Assembly (NCBI GenBank): GCA_019694395.1
Contig: JAIBCC010000008.1
Span: 1-47,500, forward strand
From: Pyrinomonadaceae bacterium
GTDB taxonomy: Bacteria > Acidobacteriota > Blastocatellia > Pyrinomonadales > Pyrinomonadaceae
Reading direction: 5' to 3'
Length of the DNA stretch: 47,500 bases
The translations under genes were made by a program, and so were the position numbers. Under the pieces are notes generated by a model. It searched no databases, was not told where the DNA came from, and worked only from the letters and a program-made list of their open reading frames with translations. This document shows, one piece after another, positions 34,449-45,429 of the stretch (position 1 is its first letter; each line of letters opens with the position of its first letter).

Positions 34449-35300
34449 TTACACAGATTCGATAATTTGCCAAGCATTTTCGGTTTTCAGCAATTTACTC
34501 ATCAAATTGGCGTGAACGGCATGACCGCTTTTTTCGGCTTTTAATTTGCCTAAGAACGGCATTCCAAGCAGCGCAAAATCGCCAATGATGTCGAGAATTT
34601 TATGCCGCACGAATTCATCGGCAAAGCGCAAAGGAGTTTCGTTCAGCATTCCTTCGGGCGTGAGAACAATGGCGTTATCAAGCGAGCCGCCTTGCGCCAA
34701 ATTTGCTTTGCGGAGCATTTCAATTTCGGTGGTAAATCCAAAGGTGCGAGCCGAAGCGATTTCGCGTCCGAACGAACCGTTTTTCATTTCAAAATGATAG
34801 GTTTGGCGATTGATGAAAGGATGCGGAAAATCAATCAGACATTCAATCTCACATTTTTCCGAAGGCTCAATGGACATTTTTCTGTCGCCTTGTTCAAACT
34901 CAACTTTTCCCAACACTTTGAAAAATCTGCGCGGCGCATTTTGTTCGACAACCCCTGTTTTTTCAATTAGTTCGATAAAATTTTCGCTTGAACCGTCCAT
35001 TATCGGAATTTCCATATTGTCCAATTCGATAAAACAATTATCTACGCCGTAACCACGCAACGCCGACAAAAGATGTTCGCAGGTTGATAAAACTACGCCT
35101 TTTCGCAAAAGCGTGGTCGCGTAACTGCAATGTGAAATATATTCAACCGAAGCGGGCAGTTCAAATCTGTCTAAATCTGTGCGAATAAAGATGTAACCTG
35201 TATTTTCCGGCGCAGGCTTCAAGGTTAAATTGACCTCTACGCCTGTATGCAGACCGATGCCTTTAGTAGAAATTGAATTGGCTAAGGTGGTTTGATTCAT
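34449..35300 (-). CDS. lpxC: UDP-3-O-acyl-N-acetylglucosamine deacetylase
   Basis: 283 residues. Zinc ligands are H76 (STCEHLLSAL), H233 and D237 (RHKILDIIGD); the general-base region is SGHAVHANL (H260). It opens with QTTLANSISTKGIGLHTG as usual. LpxC commits the cell to lipid A synthesis, so the organism makes LPS. Upstream 35301-35556 holds no gene but contains inverted repeats near 35356-35394 and 35475-35517. Confidence 0.96.
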   Translation of the reverse strand: MNQTTLANSISTKGIGLHTGVEVNLTLKPAPENTGYIFIRTDLDRFELPASVEYISHCSYATTLLRKGVVLSTCEHLLSALRGYGVDNCFIELDNMEIPIMDGSSENFIELIEKTGVVEQNAPRRFFKVLGKVEFEQGDRKMSIEPSEKCEIECLIDFPHPFINRQTYHFEMKNGSFGREIASARTFGFTTEIEMLRKANLAQGGSLDNAIVLTPEGMLNETPLRFADEFVRHKILDIIGDFALLGMPFLGKLKAEKSGHAVHANLMSKLLKTENAWQIIESV

Positions 35301-35474
35301 AAAAAGAAAAATTCACTTAACAAAATTTGTGCCAAGCACTTAAAAATCTTAAATCGTTGCAAACACACGGAAAGTCTTTGAGCAAATTTGCAACTGGCGG
35401 AAAAAACGCAACATCTCAATACAAAATTGTGGCAAAAAAACTACAAAGAATTTTTAGCTGAATATTAAAGGCGA

Positions 35475-35517
35475 TTAGAACTTTAAAAACATTGCATAAT
35501 AAAAAGAAAAGTTCTAA
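35475..35517. promoter_or_regulatory. Inverted repeat across the FecR-gene promoter region
   Basis: TTAGAACTTT (35475-35484) and AAAGTTCTAA (35508-35517) are a perfect 10-bp pair with a 23-bp gap. The gap contains TTGCATAAT, a plausible -10. It is either an operator across the promoter or a leader hairpin for the gene at 35557. Confidence 0.45.
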
Positions 35518-35556
35518 GATTAATGCCATCAATCGTTTCTAAAAGGAGGTAAATTT

Positions 35557-36660
35557 ATGAAACCCAATTTCTCAAGATTTCTGATAATTGGCGTGATTGG
35601 TATATGTTTTTCTGTTTTAGCTTTGGCGCAGCAAAGCAATCGCCAATCGCCGGTTTCTAATTTGTATGTAATATCGGCGAAAGCCGGCGCGGTAAATTAT
35701 GTTTCGGGTGACGTTTCCATTCAACAAAAAGCAGCCAAAAAAGGCTTTTTGCAAAAAGGTGATGAAGTTGAAGTCGGAGATTTAGTCGCAACCGGAGCAA
35801 ATGGCAAAACAGAAGTTCTGCTTAATCCGGGTTCATATATCCGTTTAGCCGAGAATTCTGAGTTTGAGTTTGTTACTACCTCTTTAGAAGACGATCTGCA
35901 AATAAAATTAAATCGTGGCAGCGCGATCTTTGAAGTAATTGCCGACAAAGAGTTTAAGGTTATTGTTAACACTCCGAAATCCAGATTTTATCTGATTCAG
36001 TCAGGTGTTTATCGAATTGATGCGCTGGAAAACGGTGGCAAAATTTCGGTTTGGAAAGGTAAAGCGCAGGTCGGAGATGCCAAAGCTACCACCGTCAAAG
36101 GCGGAAAATCTGCAATTTTTGAAAATATGCAGGTCGCAATCGCCAAATTTGATAAGAAAAATCAGAGCGAATTTGAACTGTGGAGCAAGGATCGCGCCGA
36201 ACAAATTGCAAAAATCAATGAAAAATTGATTCAACGGCAGATGCGTCAATCTTTGATGAATTCTTTCAATAACAATATTTGGAATGCCTCAAACGGTTAT
36301 GGTCTGTGGGTGCGGGATCCTTTTAGCCAAAGTTTCTGCTTTTTGCCGTTCGGTTGGGGTTGGCGTTCACCATATGGATTTGGTTATAACCAAAGCATTT
36401 GGAACTATAATCCGCCGCCGCAAATTACCAATACGGTTTATCAAAATCCGAATTTGAATAATCCAAATAATCCGCAGCCTCCGATGAACCCGCCTTCTAA
36501 TGGTGGAGGAGTGTTTAATGGAGGAAATTCAGGTGGCAACTCAGGCGGAGGTTCGGTTTTCAATCCTCCTGGTCAGCCCCGGGAAAAAGAAACAAGGGAG
36601 CAAGGTGAAAGACCGATTAAACAAGACCGACCGGATATTCAGCGACCGATTGATAATTAA
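35557..36660 (+). CDS. FecR-domain secreted protein
   Basis: 367 residues behind a strong AAAAGGAGG site. A signal peptide ends at LALAQ. Residues about 45-190 are a FecR-type beta domain (VNYVSGDVSIQ, LQKGDEVEVGDLVATGANGKTEVLLNPGSYIRLAENSEFEF). The C-terminal 100 residues are low-complexity Asn/Pro/Gly (NNPNNPQPPMNPPSNGGG). FecR domains sense or bind envelope ligands. No sigma-regulator pair is adjacent, so this one is probably structural. Confidence 0.75.
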   Translation: MKPNFSRFLIIGVIGICFSVLALAQQSNRQSPVSNLYVISAKAGAVNYVSGDVSIQQKAAKKGFLQKGDEVEVGDLVATGANGKTEVLLNPGSYIRLAENSEFEFVTTSLEDDLQIKLNRGSAIFEVIADKEFKVIVNTPKSRFYLIQSGVYRIDALENGGKISVWKGKAQVGDAKATTVKGGKSAIFENMQVAIAKFDKKNQSEFELWSKDRAEQIAKINEKLIQRQMRQSLMNSFNNNIWNASNGYGLWVRDPFSQSFCFLPFGWGWRSPYGFGYNQSIWNYNPPPQITNTVYQNPNLNNPNNPQPPMNPPSNGGGVFNGGNSGGNSGGGSVFNPPGQPREKETREQGERPIKQDRPDIQRPIDN

Positions 36661-36668
36661 AGTAAATG

Positions 36669-36699
36669 AAGCGGGATAAGTAAAAAGTCCCGCTTTTTT
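36669..36699. terminator. Intrinsic terminator after the FecR-domain gene
   Basis: AAGCGGGA (36669-36676), 11-nt loop, TCCCGCTT (36688-36695), then TTTT. It reaches the stop codon of the convergent CPBP gene. Confidence 0.85.
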
Positions 36700-37672
36700 A
36701 TTGTAAAAGCTGCGAAATTATTAGTCCTGCCTGCGTCTTTTGTTCCGGCACAAACTGTTTTAAATACGGTTCGGCAATCATCAAAAGCGATTGAATTCCG
36801 TTAAAAATAGTGTGCAGGATTATACAGGGCAAAAGATTTTCCGATTTAGCCCGCACCAGAGTCAAAACCAAACTGAGCAAACAAATCATAATGATCGTTG
36901 CTACGCTCGGATAATATTGAGGGACGTGAACTAAGGCAAAGAGAAAAGTTACCAAGGCTACTCCTCCCACGACTCCAAATGTTCGCTGAAAAGCCGAATA
37001 CATAATTCCTCGATAAACGACTTCTTCAACCAATGGCGCAGTAAAAGTCGCCATAAAAGCCACAAAATAAACGTTTATTCTGGAACTGCGGAGGATTTTC
37101 AACAAATCGTTATCTTGCTCAGGAATAAAATTTGAAAGGATTGCCGCAAAAATGAAAAACGCAATGACAATCCCAACCAAATAAAAGATATTGAAGCCGC
37201 CCCACTGCCAACCGAGCATTTCCCGGAACGAATGTTTTCGAGTGGACGTGACCACCAGCCACGCCAGCAAAATAGTTAAAAGATGTGCCGGAATGACGCA
37301 AATAATATTTGCCAAAATTGCGTTCGGATCATTCTGAATTGCCTCAGTTAGTTTTGCCGAATCCGTTATGTTAATCCCTTTGGCGACAACATAAAAAATG
37401 ACTCCAAAAGTTGGAATAACAAGAATAAAAAGAATGCTTGCTACCCACATCAGAAAGGCAATTCCGCTATTCCACGGCGGATTATTTGGCGTAAATTTTT
37501 GCGGTTCAGCCGGTAAATTTTCCAATTGAACTTTTAAAGGTTCGTTATAGTCTTGAATTTGTTGATTTTCCACGTTTGCAAGTTTATCCGAATTAAAATT
37601 TAGTTCCAAGTTATTACGTTTCAACCTTGAACTTTGTTTCCAAAAGAGATAACCTAAAATCCCGTGAGTCAA
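36698..37672 (-). CDS. CPBP-family intramembrane glutamic endopeptidase
   Basis: 324 residues with eight or so membrane segments. CPBP motifs are E216-E217-VVYR221-G, F-ALVH249 and LHTIFN with H287 and N291. It is a CAAX-prenyl protease / bacteriocin-processing type protein. The best start is the ATG at 37672, which overlaps the first codons of the divergent kdsB by 9 bases. A later start is possible because the first 60 residues are soluble and not typical. Confidence 0.82.
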   Translation of the reverse strand: MTHGILGYLFWKQSSRLKRNNLELNFNSDKLANVENQQIQDYNEPLKVQLENLPAEPQKFTPNNPPWNSGIAFLMWVASILFILVIPTFGVIFYVVAKGINITDSAKLTEAIQNDPNAILANIICVIPAHLLTILLAWLVVTSTRKHSFREMLGWQWGGFNIFYLVGIVIAFFIFAAILSNFIPEQDNDLLKILRSSRINVYFVAFMATFTAPLVEEVVYRGIMYSAFQRTFGVVGGVALVTFLFALVHVPQYYPSVATIIMICLLSLVLTLVRAKSENLLPCIILHTIFNGIQSLLMIAEPYLKQFVPEQKTQAGLIISQLLQ

Positions 37673-38467
37673 TCGGGAAATAATCCACTAAAATTAGTTG
37701 TTGCAATCATTCCGGCACGTCTGGCTTCGACCCGTCTGGAAGGAAAACTGCTTTTGCTAATTAACGGCAAACCGCTGATTCTGCACACTTTAACTCAAGC
37801 AAAAAAGGCTCGGAATATAAATCGCGTCATTGTTGCCACCGATAGCGAAGAAATTCTACAAGTTGTCCACGCACACGGACACGAATCCGTTTTGACTTCC
37901 GAAAATCATCAATCAGGAAGTGACCGTATTGCCGAAGTCGCCGAAACTTTGCCTGAAAATTCCATCATCGTTAATGTTCAAGGCGATGAGCCGATGATTC
38001 CGCCCACCACGATTGAAAAAGCCGTCGAAGTTTTGTTGAATGACGAAAGCGTTGTAATGTCAACGACTTGCGAAAAGATCGAAGATTTTCGGGATGTTTT
38101 AAGTCCGGATGTAGTCAAAGTCGTGACGGATGAAAATGGTTTCGCACTTTATTTTTCACGTTCGCCGATTCCTTTTTCGCGCGATGCTGTCAAAAAATAC
38201 GGAAGTTTGGAAAATGCTCTGCAAAATGATCCGCATTTAATCGCAAATTTCAGAAAACACACAGGGTTATACGTTTATCGGCGCGAATTTTTATTGAAAT
38301 ATACCAAAATGGCGCAAAATCATTTGGAAAAAACTGAGATGCTCGAACAGCTTCGCGTTTTGGAAAATGGTTACAAAATCAAAGTTGTCGAAGTTGAAGA
38401 AAGTTCGATTGGAGTTGATACGCAGGAAGATTTTGAGCGAGTTAGGAGGCTAATTGAAGGAAAATGA
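37664..38467 (+). CDS. kdsB: 3-deoxy-manno-octulosonate cytidylyltransferase
   Basis: 267 residues from a GTG at 37664; no ATG is available before the conserved IIPARLASTRLEGK nucleotide-binding loop. Other KdsB marks are VIVATDSEEI, HQSGSDRIAE, IIVNVQGDEPMI and YFSRSPIP. It makes CMP-KDO for LPS. The start overlaps the divergent CPBP gene, and the stop overlaps the next gene by 4 bases. Confidence 0.95.
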   Translation: MSQSGNNPLKLVVAIIPARLASTRLEGKLLLLINGKPLILHTLTQAKKARNINRVIVATDSEEILQVVHAHGHESVLTSENHQSGSDRIAEVAETLPENSIIVNVQGDEPMIPPTTIEKAVEVLLNDESVVMSTTCEKIEDFRDVLSPDVVKVVTDENGFALYFSRSPIPFSRDAVKKYGSLENALQNDPHLIANFRKHTGLYVYRREFLLKYTKMAQNHLEKTEMLEQLRVLENGYKIKVVEVEESSIGVDTQEDFERVRRLIEGK

Positions 38468-39543
38468 AAAAACTGCTCAGTCTAATTTTGCTGATGATTT
38501 GCTCAATAAATTTGTGGGCAAATGTCGCTGCACCTTCACAAGGCGGACAAACTTTGACCGAACCCAGCGGAATCAAAAATATTAATATTCTCAAAGAAGA
38601 TTTAAATATTGATTTTACTCAGCTTGGCGATGAAGCTGTTTCGGTGCGGGATAGATTTATCAATGTCGAAGCCATTTACCAAATTGATAATCCGGCGGAC
38701 ATCGAAAAACTGGAATTGGTTTTTGTCATTGTTTCCGATGCCAAAAATTTTCAATTCTTTCTGGACGACAAAGAAATTCCGACTGAAACCGTTGATAATG
38801 AAAAATTTGCTGATCGAAGCACCTGGAAAAAGCCTGACAAAACTCCCTACAAAGACCGCCAATTATTGATGTATAACCCTTACAACGGAAATTTAAAGTC
38901 AGCCAAATTTACGCTCAATTTGACCAAAGGAAAACATAGCTTAAAAGCCAAATATAAAGCCGAACCGACTGTTTACAAAAATATTGGGATAATGAAAGGC
39001 TGGCAGTTTGCTTATTCGCTCGCTCCGGTGCGTGATTGGAAAAGTTTCGGCGGACTAAATCTGACCATAAAAATTCCCGAAAACTGGAATTTTTATTCAA
39101 ATCTCAATCTTGAGCAAAACGGCGGGACTTTAACCGGAAATTTTAAAGAAATTCCGGCGGACTATTTAGCGGCAACAACTCAAGCTCCCGTTCCCGACAG
39201 CTATAAAACTTGGTCGGACATTACATTTTTTATCTTTTTGGGCTGTCTTTTCGTCGTTCCGGTTTTGCTGATTATTTTCGCAGTTTGGAAAGGTTACAAA
39301 TGGAAAAATAGTTGGGCTTATGGATTATTGGCGGGAACAGTTTGGGCGTTACTGGTTGGAATCAGCGGATTTTTTAGCCAATCTTTTCCAAAAGGTTTGA
39401 TTCCCGAAGGACAATTCGCCAGTTACGGTTATGACGATCTATTCAGCGTATTTTTTATGGTTTTGCTGATTCCAATTGTGTTTGTGTTGGGAATTGTTTT
39501 TTGGATTACGGCGATTTGGCTGGCTGGAAAAAGGAAGGCGTAA
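38464..39543 (+). CDS. Envelope protein with signal peptide and C-terminal membrane segments
   Basis: 359 residues. A signal peptide (MKKLLSLILLMICSINLWA) leads to a beta-rich exported region of about 230 residues (RDRFINVEAIYQIDNP). Three hydrophobic segments (about 250-275, 285-305 and 330-355) end the chain. The ATG overlaps the kdsB stop (ATGA). The next gene starts one base after its stop. No family is recognised. Confidence 0.65.
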   Translation: MKKLLSLILLMICSINLWANVAAPSQGGQTLTEPSGIKNINILKEDLNIDFTQLGDEAVSVRDRFINVEAIYQIDNPADIEKLELVFVIVSDAKNFQFFLDDKEIPTETVDNEKFADRSTWKKPDKTPYKDRQLLMYNPYNGNLKSAKFTLNLTKGKHSLKAKYKAEPTVYKNIGIMKGWQFAYSLAPVRDWKSFGGLNLTIKIPENWNFYSNLNLEQNGGTLTGNFKEIPADYLAATTQAPVPDSYKTWSDITFFIFLGCLFVVPVLLIIFAVWKGYKWKNSWAYGLLAGTVWALLVGISGFFSQSFPKGLIPEGQFASYGYDDLFSVFFMVLLIPIVFVLGIVFWITAIWLAGKRKA

Positions 39544-39544
39544 A

Positions 39545-39816
39545 ATGGGCGATTGGTTGGGTTTAGGATTTTTTGTATTGCTGATTGTCGCAATTTATTT
39601 TGGTCTCAAAAGGCTTGGAAATCAGCCTAAACGAACCGAAGATGAGTTTGAAAATCGCGTATCGGATGGAACGGGATTGATGAGCGCAGGCGTAGGAGCT
39701 TTGAATGAATTGCTCAATCCCAACGAAGCAAAAGCTAAAGAAGTAAAAGTTCAGTTGAAAGAAGGAAGATTTAACAAAAAGAAACGAGAAGGGAAAGCAA
39801 ACGGAGAGGAAGAATA

Positions 39817-39817
<1 letters not shown>
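39545..39817 (+). CDS. Small membrane protein of unknown function
   Basis: 90 residues from the ATG at 39545. One N-terminal membrane segment (LGLGFFVLLIVAIYFGL) is followed by a cytoplasmic Lys/Glu-rich tail (KKKREGKANGEEE). It is coupled to the upstream gene and followed by repeat element 7. Confidence 0.6.
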
Positions 39818-41597
<1,780 letters not shown>

Positions 41598-41639
41598 TTT
41601 AGGAAGAACGAACGAGTTAGTCTTTTATTTACAATAACT

Positions 41640-42449
41640 ATGCGCGTAATTTTACTAACTCACGGCGGGGCGGAACTGGTTTTAGAAGAACTTGGCAAAC
41701 TAAAAAATGTTGAAGTAGCGGGAGTTTTTATCGAAAATGCTATAACTCCAGTTCGTCCGTTCAAAGAAAAAGTCAAACGCTCAATTCGTTACGATGGTTA
41801 TTTGGAAACTGCCAAAAAACTTTTTGCCAAAGTTTTACGAACCAAAACCACAGGCGAAGAAGAAGAAAAAATTGTAGCCTCATCACGCGAATTGACCGAA
41901 GAAACCGCAAAAAACTTAGGCATCGAAGTTTATAATCTTGAAAATTATCATCACGAAAACGCTCTTGAATTAATGCGAAAGGCAAACGCTGATTTGGGAA
42001 TAATTTACGGCACGAACATTATTAAAGAAAACGTTTTTTCGATTCCGCGACTTGGTTCAATTAATCTCCATCAAGGTCTTGCGCCATATTATCGAGGCGG
42101 TCCGCCTGTTTTCTGGGAGCTGTTTAATGACGAAAAAGAAGTTGGTCTGACGGTGCATTTTGTTGCTTCCAAAGTAGATACAGGCGATATTATTTTGCAG
42201 AAAACTGTCCCTCTCGAATACGATTTTTCGTTTGGTGATGATTTTGAGCCGTTTTTGGAAAAATATAAGGAAGGATTGCGAACCGATTGTGCGAAAATGG
42301 TTGCCGAAGCAGTTGATTTGATTGCGAAAGGCGATTTTCCAAGAATCAAACAAGATACGACTTTAGGAAAACGCTATCGTTTGCCAATCAAAAAAGAAAA
42401 AGATGAGATTCGGCGGAAGTTAAGGGAAAGAGTAAAAGGTAAAAGGTAA
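41640..42449 (+). CDS. Formyltransferase-like protein (FMT/ArnA family)
   Basis: 269 residues. The formyl-transfer core SINLHQGLAPYYRGGPPVFWEL is clear, with the catalytic N-H-D pattern (N in INLHQG, H, and D in VDTGDIIL). Long charged segments differ from Met-tRNA formyltransferase, and the C-terminal OB domain is missing. An N-formylation of an amino sugar is plausible given the deacetylase and KDO genes next to it. The final codons are a lysine-rich AAAAGG repeat. Confidence 0.78.
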   Translation: MRVILLTHGGAELVLEELGKLKNVEVAGVFIENAITPVRPFKEKVKRSIRYDGYLETAKKLFAKVLRTKTTGEEEEKIVASSRELTEETAKNLGIEVYNLENYHHENALELMRKANADLGIIYGTNIIKENVFSIPRLGSINLHQGLAPYYRGGPPVFWELFNDEKEVGLTVHFVASKVDTGDIILQKTVPLEYDFSFGDDFEPFLEKYKEGLRTDCAKMVAEAVDLIAKGDFPRIKQDTTLGKRYRLPIKKEKDEIRRKLRERVKGKR

Positions 42450-42462
42450 AGCCAAGGGCGAA

Positions 42463-43437
42463 ATGCTTAAACAAAAAATCCTAAATTTAATGGTCAAAAC
42501 CGATGCGTTTGCGCCGTTTCGCTTTCTGAATCGCTCAAAAATTCCGATTTTGATGTATCACCGATTTAGTCCTGATAATGATTTCAATGCGACTTCTGCT
42601 CAAACCTTAACCAATCATTTGGAATATCTTACGAAAAAATACCAAATAATTCCGCTTTCCGAATTGGCTGCAAAATTCAAAAATAATGAACCGATTGCGC
42701 CGAATTCGGCAGTTATTACAATTGACGATGGTTATGACGATGCTTATTCAATTGCCTTTCCGATTTTCAAAAAATTCAATGTTCCGGCAACGCTTTTTGT
42801 CGTGACGGATTTTTTAGACGGAAAAATCTGGATTTGGACGGACAAAGCGCGTTATTTGCTTTACAACACCAAACTGAGCGAATTTTATTTTGAAATCGGT
42901 GCAAAAAAGATTGAAATTAAATTGAGTGATAAAAATTCTCGTTTAAATTTTGCGACAAAGATAAATTCGGAATTGAAAAAACTTTCTACGCGGGAACGAG
43001 ATGAAAAAATTAATGAATTAGCTAAAATAGTTCAAGTTGAATTGCCCGAATTGCCGCCGAAAGAATTCGCGCCGATTAGTTGGGAGCAAGCACGGGAAAT
43101 GGACGAAAACGGCGTAAATATTGAATCTCACACGGTTACGCATCCAATCTTGACTAATATCAACGAAACTGACTTGGGATTTGAATTAACTGAATCACGC
43201 CGAACTCTTTGCGAAAAATTAAACCGCGAAGTCAAAATCTTTTGCTATCCGAACGGTAATGTTTCCACACGAGAGAGCGAAGCCGTTGCCAAATCAAATT
43301 ATGATTGCGCCGTTACTACCGAAATCCGTTTATCAAACTCAACCGATAATCTTTTTTTGCTTCCCCGAATTGATGCAGAACCGGAAATGACTCGCTTTAT
43401 TCAATCAACCAGCGGTTTTGATAGCCTCAAAAAATAA
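42463..43437 (+). CDS. Polysaccharide deacetylase (NodB-like)
   Basis: 324 residues. IPILMYHRF and ITIDDGYDDAY give the NodB metal and catalytic Asp-Asp pair, PATLFVVTDF follows, and IESHTVTHPILTNI supplies the H-x3-H ligands. A long insert (about 130-205) lies between motifs. It starts 13 bases after the formyltransferase stop on the same strand. It would remove N-acetyl or O-acyl groups from a glycan. Confidence 0.85.
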   Translation: MLKQKILNLMVKTDAFAPFRFLNRSKIPILMYHRFSPDNDFNATSAQTLTNHLEYLTKKYQIIPLSELAAKFKNNEPIAPNSAVITIDDGYDDAYSIAFPIFKKFNVPATLFVVTDFLDGKIWIWTDKARYLLYNTKLSEFYFEIGAKKIEIKLSDKNSRLNFATKINSELKKLSTRERDEKINELAKIVQVELPELPPKEFAPISWEQAREMDENGVNIESHTVTHPILTNINETDLGFELTESRRTLCEKLNREVKIFCYPNGNVSTRESEAVAKSNYDCAVTTEIRLSNSTDNLFLLPRIDAEPEMTRFIQSTSGFDSLKK

Positions 43438-43452
43438 CTTCCAGCAATTAAA

Positions 43453-43487
43453 CATTGCCAATTAGTTGTGTTAAATTGATGGCAATG
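43453..43487 (+). promoter_or_regulatory. Hairpin over the kdsA start codon
   Basis: CATTGCCA (43453-43460) pairs with TGGCAATG (43480-43487), loop 19 bases. The right arm contains the second ATG and overlaps the first ATG (43479). Translation initiation would be hidden when the hairpin forms. Chance occurrence is possible. Confidence 0.45.
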
Positions 43488-44303
43488 AGCAATTCCTTTC
43501 AAGTAGAGAATGTAACTTTTGGTGGAGGAAATTTATCCTTCATTTTAGGACCGTGCGTGGTCGAATCCTACGAACACGCTTATAAAATGGCGAGCTCGAT
43601 CAAAGAAATTTGCGGACGAGTCGGCGTTGATTTCGTTTATAAATCTTCGTTTGATAAAGCAAACCGCAGTTCGATCGAAAGTTTTCGCGGCGGTGGAATG
43701 GATTTCGGACTGGAGATTTTGGCACAGATCAAAAAAGAATTGAATTTGCCGATAATTACCGATGTTCACGAACCTTATCAAGCCGAAAAAGCCGCCGAAG
43801 TTGCCGATATGTTGCAAATTCCTGCTTTTTTGTGCCGTCAAACCGATTTATTAGTTGCTTCTGCCAAAACAGGTAAAGCCGTCAATGTCAAAAAAGGTCA
43901 GTTCCTTGCGCCTTGGGATGCAAAAAACATTGTCGAAAAACTAAATCAGGCGGGCTGCGAAAAAGTTTTATTGACCGAACGCGGCGCAAGTTTCGGCTAC
44001 AATAATTTAGTTGTTGATTTCAAAAGTTTTCCGATCATGCGCGAATTCGGTGTTCCGGTCGTTTTTGATGTGACGCATTCTTTGCAGCTTCCGGGCGGGC
44101 TTGGCAAGGCAACGGACGGACTTGGCAAATACATCGAAATTTTTGCCCGCGCAGGGGTTGCCTGTGGGGTTGATGCAGTTTTTATGGAAGTTCACGATAA
44201 TCCAAGCATTGCTCCGTCAGATGGACCAAATCAGTTGCCTTTGGAAAGATTGGAAAATCTTTTAACGAAACTAAAACAAATTCACGAATTATGTCACTCG
44301 TAG
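43479..44303 (+). CDS. kdsA: 3-deoxy-8-phosphooctulonate synthase
   Basis: 274 residues. FILGPCVVES, KSSFDKANRSS, ITDVHEP, LLTERGASFGYNNLVVD and FDVTHSLQLPGG are the family hallmarks. It condenses PEP with arabinose-5-phosphate in KDO synthesis, supplying KdsB. Start ATG at 43479 or 43485; no ribosome site is visible and the start lies in a hairpin. The end overlaps the exonuclease gene by 13 bases. Confidence 0.95.
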   Translation: MAMSNSFQVENVTFGGGNLSFILGPCVVESYEHAYKMASSIKEICGRVGVDFVYKSSFDKANRSSIESFRGGGMDFGLEILAQIKKELNLPIITDVHEPYQAEKAAEVADMLQIPAFLCRQTDLLVASAKTGKAVNVKKGQFLAPWDAKNIVEKLNQAGCEKVLLTERGASFGYNNLVVDFKSFPIMREFGVPVVFDVTHSLQLPGGLGKATDGLGKYIEIFARAGVACGVDAVFMEVHDNPSIAPSDGPNQLPLERLENLLTKLKQIHELCHS

Positions 44304-44812
44304 TTGTAGATGTTGAATCTGACGGACCGATTCCGCATAAATACTCAATGGTTTGTTTTGGAGCGGTTGTAGTCGAACCGAGTTTGTCGAAAACTTTTTA
44401 CGGTAAAACAAAACCGATTTCAGATGAATGGAATCCCGAAGCTTTGGCGATTAGCGGTTTTTCGCGCGAAGAACATTTGACTTTCGATGACCCACTCGAG
44501 GTAATGGAGAAGTTTCGGGATTGGCTGAATCAAAATGTTAAAGGCAGACCCATTTTTATTTCCGATAATCTGGCTTTTGATTGGCAATGGATCAATTATT
44601 ATTTTCATTATTATATAGATAAAAATCCGTTCGGTTTCAGCGGTAGGCGAATTGGTGATTTGTATTCAGGATTGGAAAAAGATTTTTTTGCCGGTTCAAG
44701 ATGGAAAAAGTTTCGTAAAACCTCGCATACGCACAATCCGGTAGATGATGCGTTAGGCAACGCCGAAGCACTTTTGACAATCAGAGAATTGGGCTTGAAA
44801 TTTCCGTTTTAA
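44291..44812 (+). CDS. DEDDh 3'-5' exonuclease-family protein
   Basis: 173 residues: D-V-E in VVVDVESDGP, D in FISDNLAFDWQW, and H-x4-D in HNPVDDALGNAEALL. These match the DnaQ-like fold and its four metal ligands. It is short and stands alone, like RNase T or oligoribonuclease relatives. It overlaps kdsA, so it is likely co-expressed. Confidence 0.8.
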   Translation: MSLVVVDVESDGPIPHKYSMVCFGAVVVEPSLSKTFYGKTKPISDEWNPEALAISGFSREEHLTFDDPLEVMEKFRDWLNQNVKGRPIFISDNLAFDWQWINYYFHYYIDKNPFGFSGRRIGDLYSGLEKDFFAGSRWKKFRKTSHTHNPVDDALGNAEALLTIRELGLKFPF

Positions 44813-44873
44813 TAAACAAAAATAAATGCCGTCTGAACAATTGCGTCAAAATATTTCTGCGGAGTCAATTTAA

Positions 44874-45413
44874 ATGAAAAATTATTTGCCGATTTTGGTT
44901 CTTCTTATCTTTTGTTTTGCTTGCAGTAAATTTACTTCGTTGGAGAATACGAAAACTTCTGAAACCACAAATAAGGCAAATAACACTGTTGCCTCTAATA
45001 AAACAAATCGTCCGGCTAATCAGGAATCCACACCAAAAACTGAAAGTCCGCTGGTTGCGCTCAAAAAAATGAAAGGCAAATATCAATATGAGATCAAGCT
45101 CTGGGCAAAACCTGAGATCAGCCAGCGTTTGGAAAAATTGATGGGCAAAGATTACGCAACGATGAAAAAGTTCTGGAATGTTGAATCACCTTTGGAGGTC
45201 GAAGGCGATGTTTTGCGTTTAACCGGATGCGAAGCGCATAATTGCGGTGCCAATCAGTATGAGATTTTTATGGACACGGAAAATGATAATATTAACGTCT
45301 ATCACATCCTGGATGAATCTATGAAATCATATAAAGAAAAGGGGGAAATCAAACTGCCGAAAAAAATGGCGGAAGAGTTTGAGCAAGATACTTACAACAT
45401 TAAGAATAAATAG
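44874..45413 (+). CDS. Lipoprotein of unknown function
   Basis: 179 residues. A signal peptide ends at LLIFCFAC (lipobox Cys near 17). A Thr/Asn-rich linker follows (TSETTNKANNTVASNKTNRPANQ), then a globular domain with a C-x5-C pair (LTGCEAHNCGANQYEIFMDTENDN). This recalls inhibitor-like or Ivy-type lipoproteins, but no family is recognised. Confidence 0.6.
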   Translation: MKNYLPILVLLIFCFACSKFTSLENTKTSETTNKANNTVASNKTNRPANQESTPKTESPLVALKKMKGKYQYEIKLWAKPEISQRLEKLMGKDYATMKKFWNVESPLEVEGDVLRLTGCEAHNCGANQYEIFMDTENDNINVYHILDESMKSYKEKGEIKLPKKMAEEFEQDTYNIKNK

Positions 45414-45429
45414 CCCGGCAATAATAATT

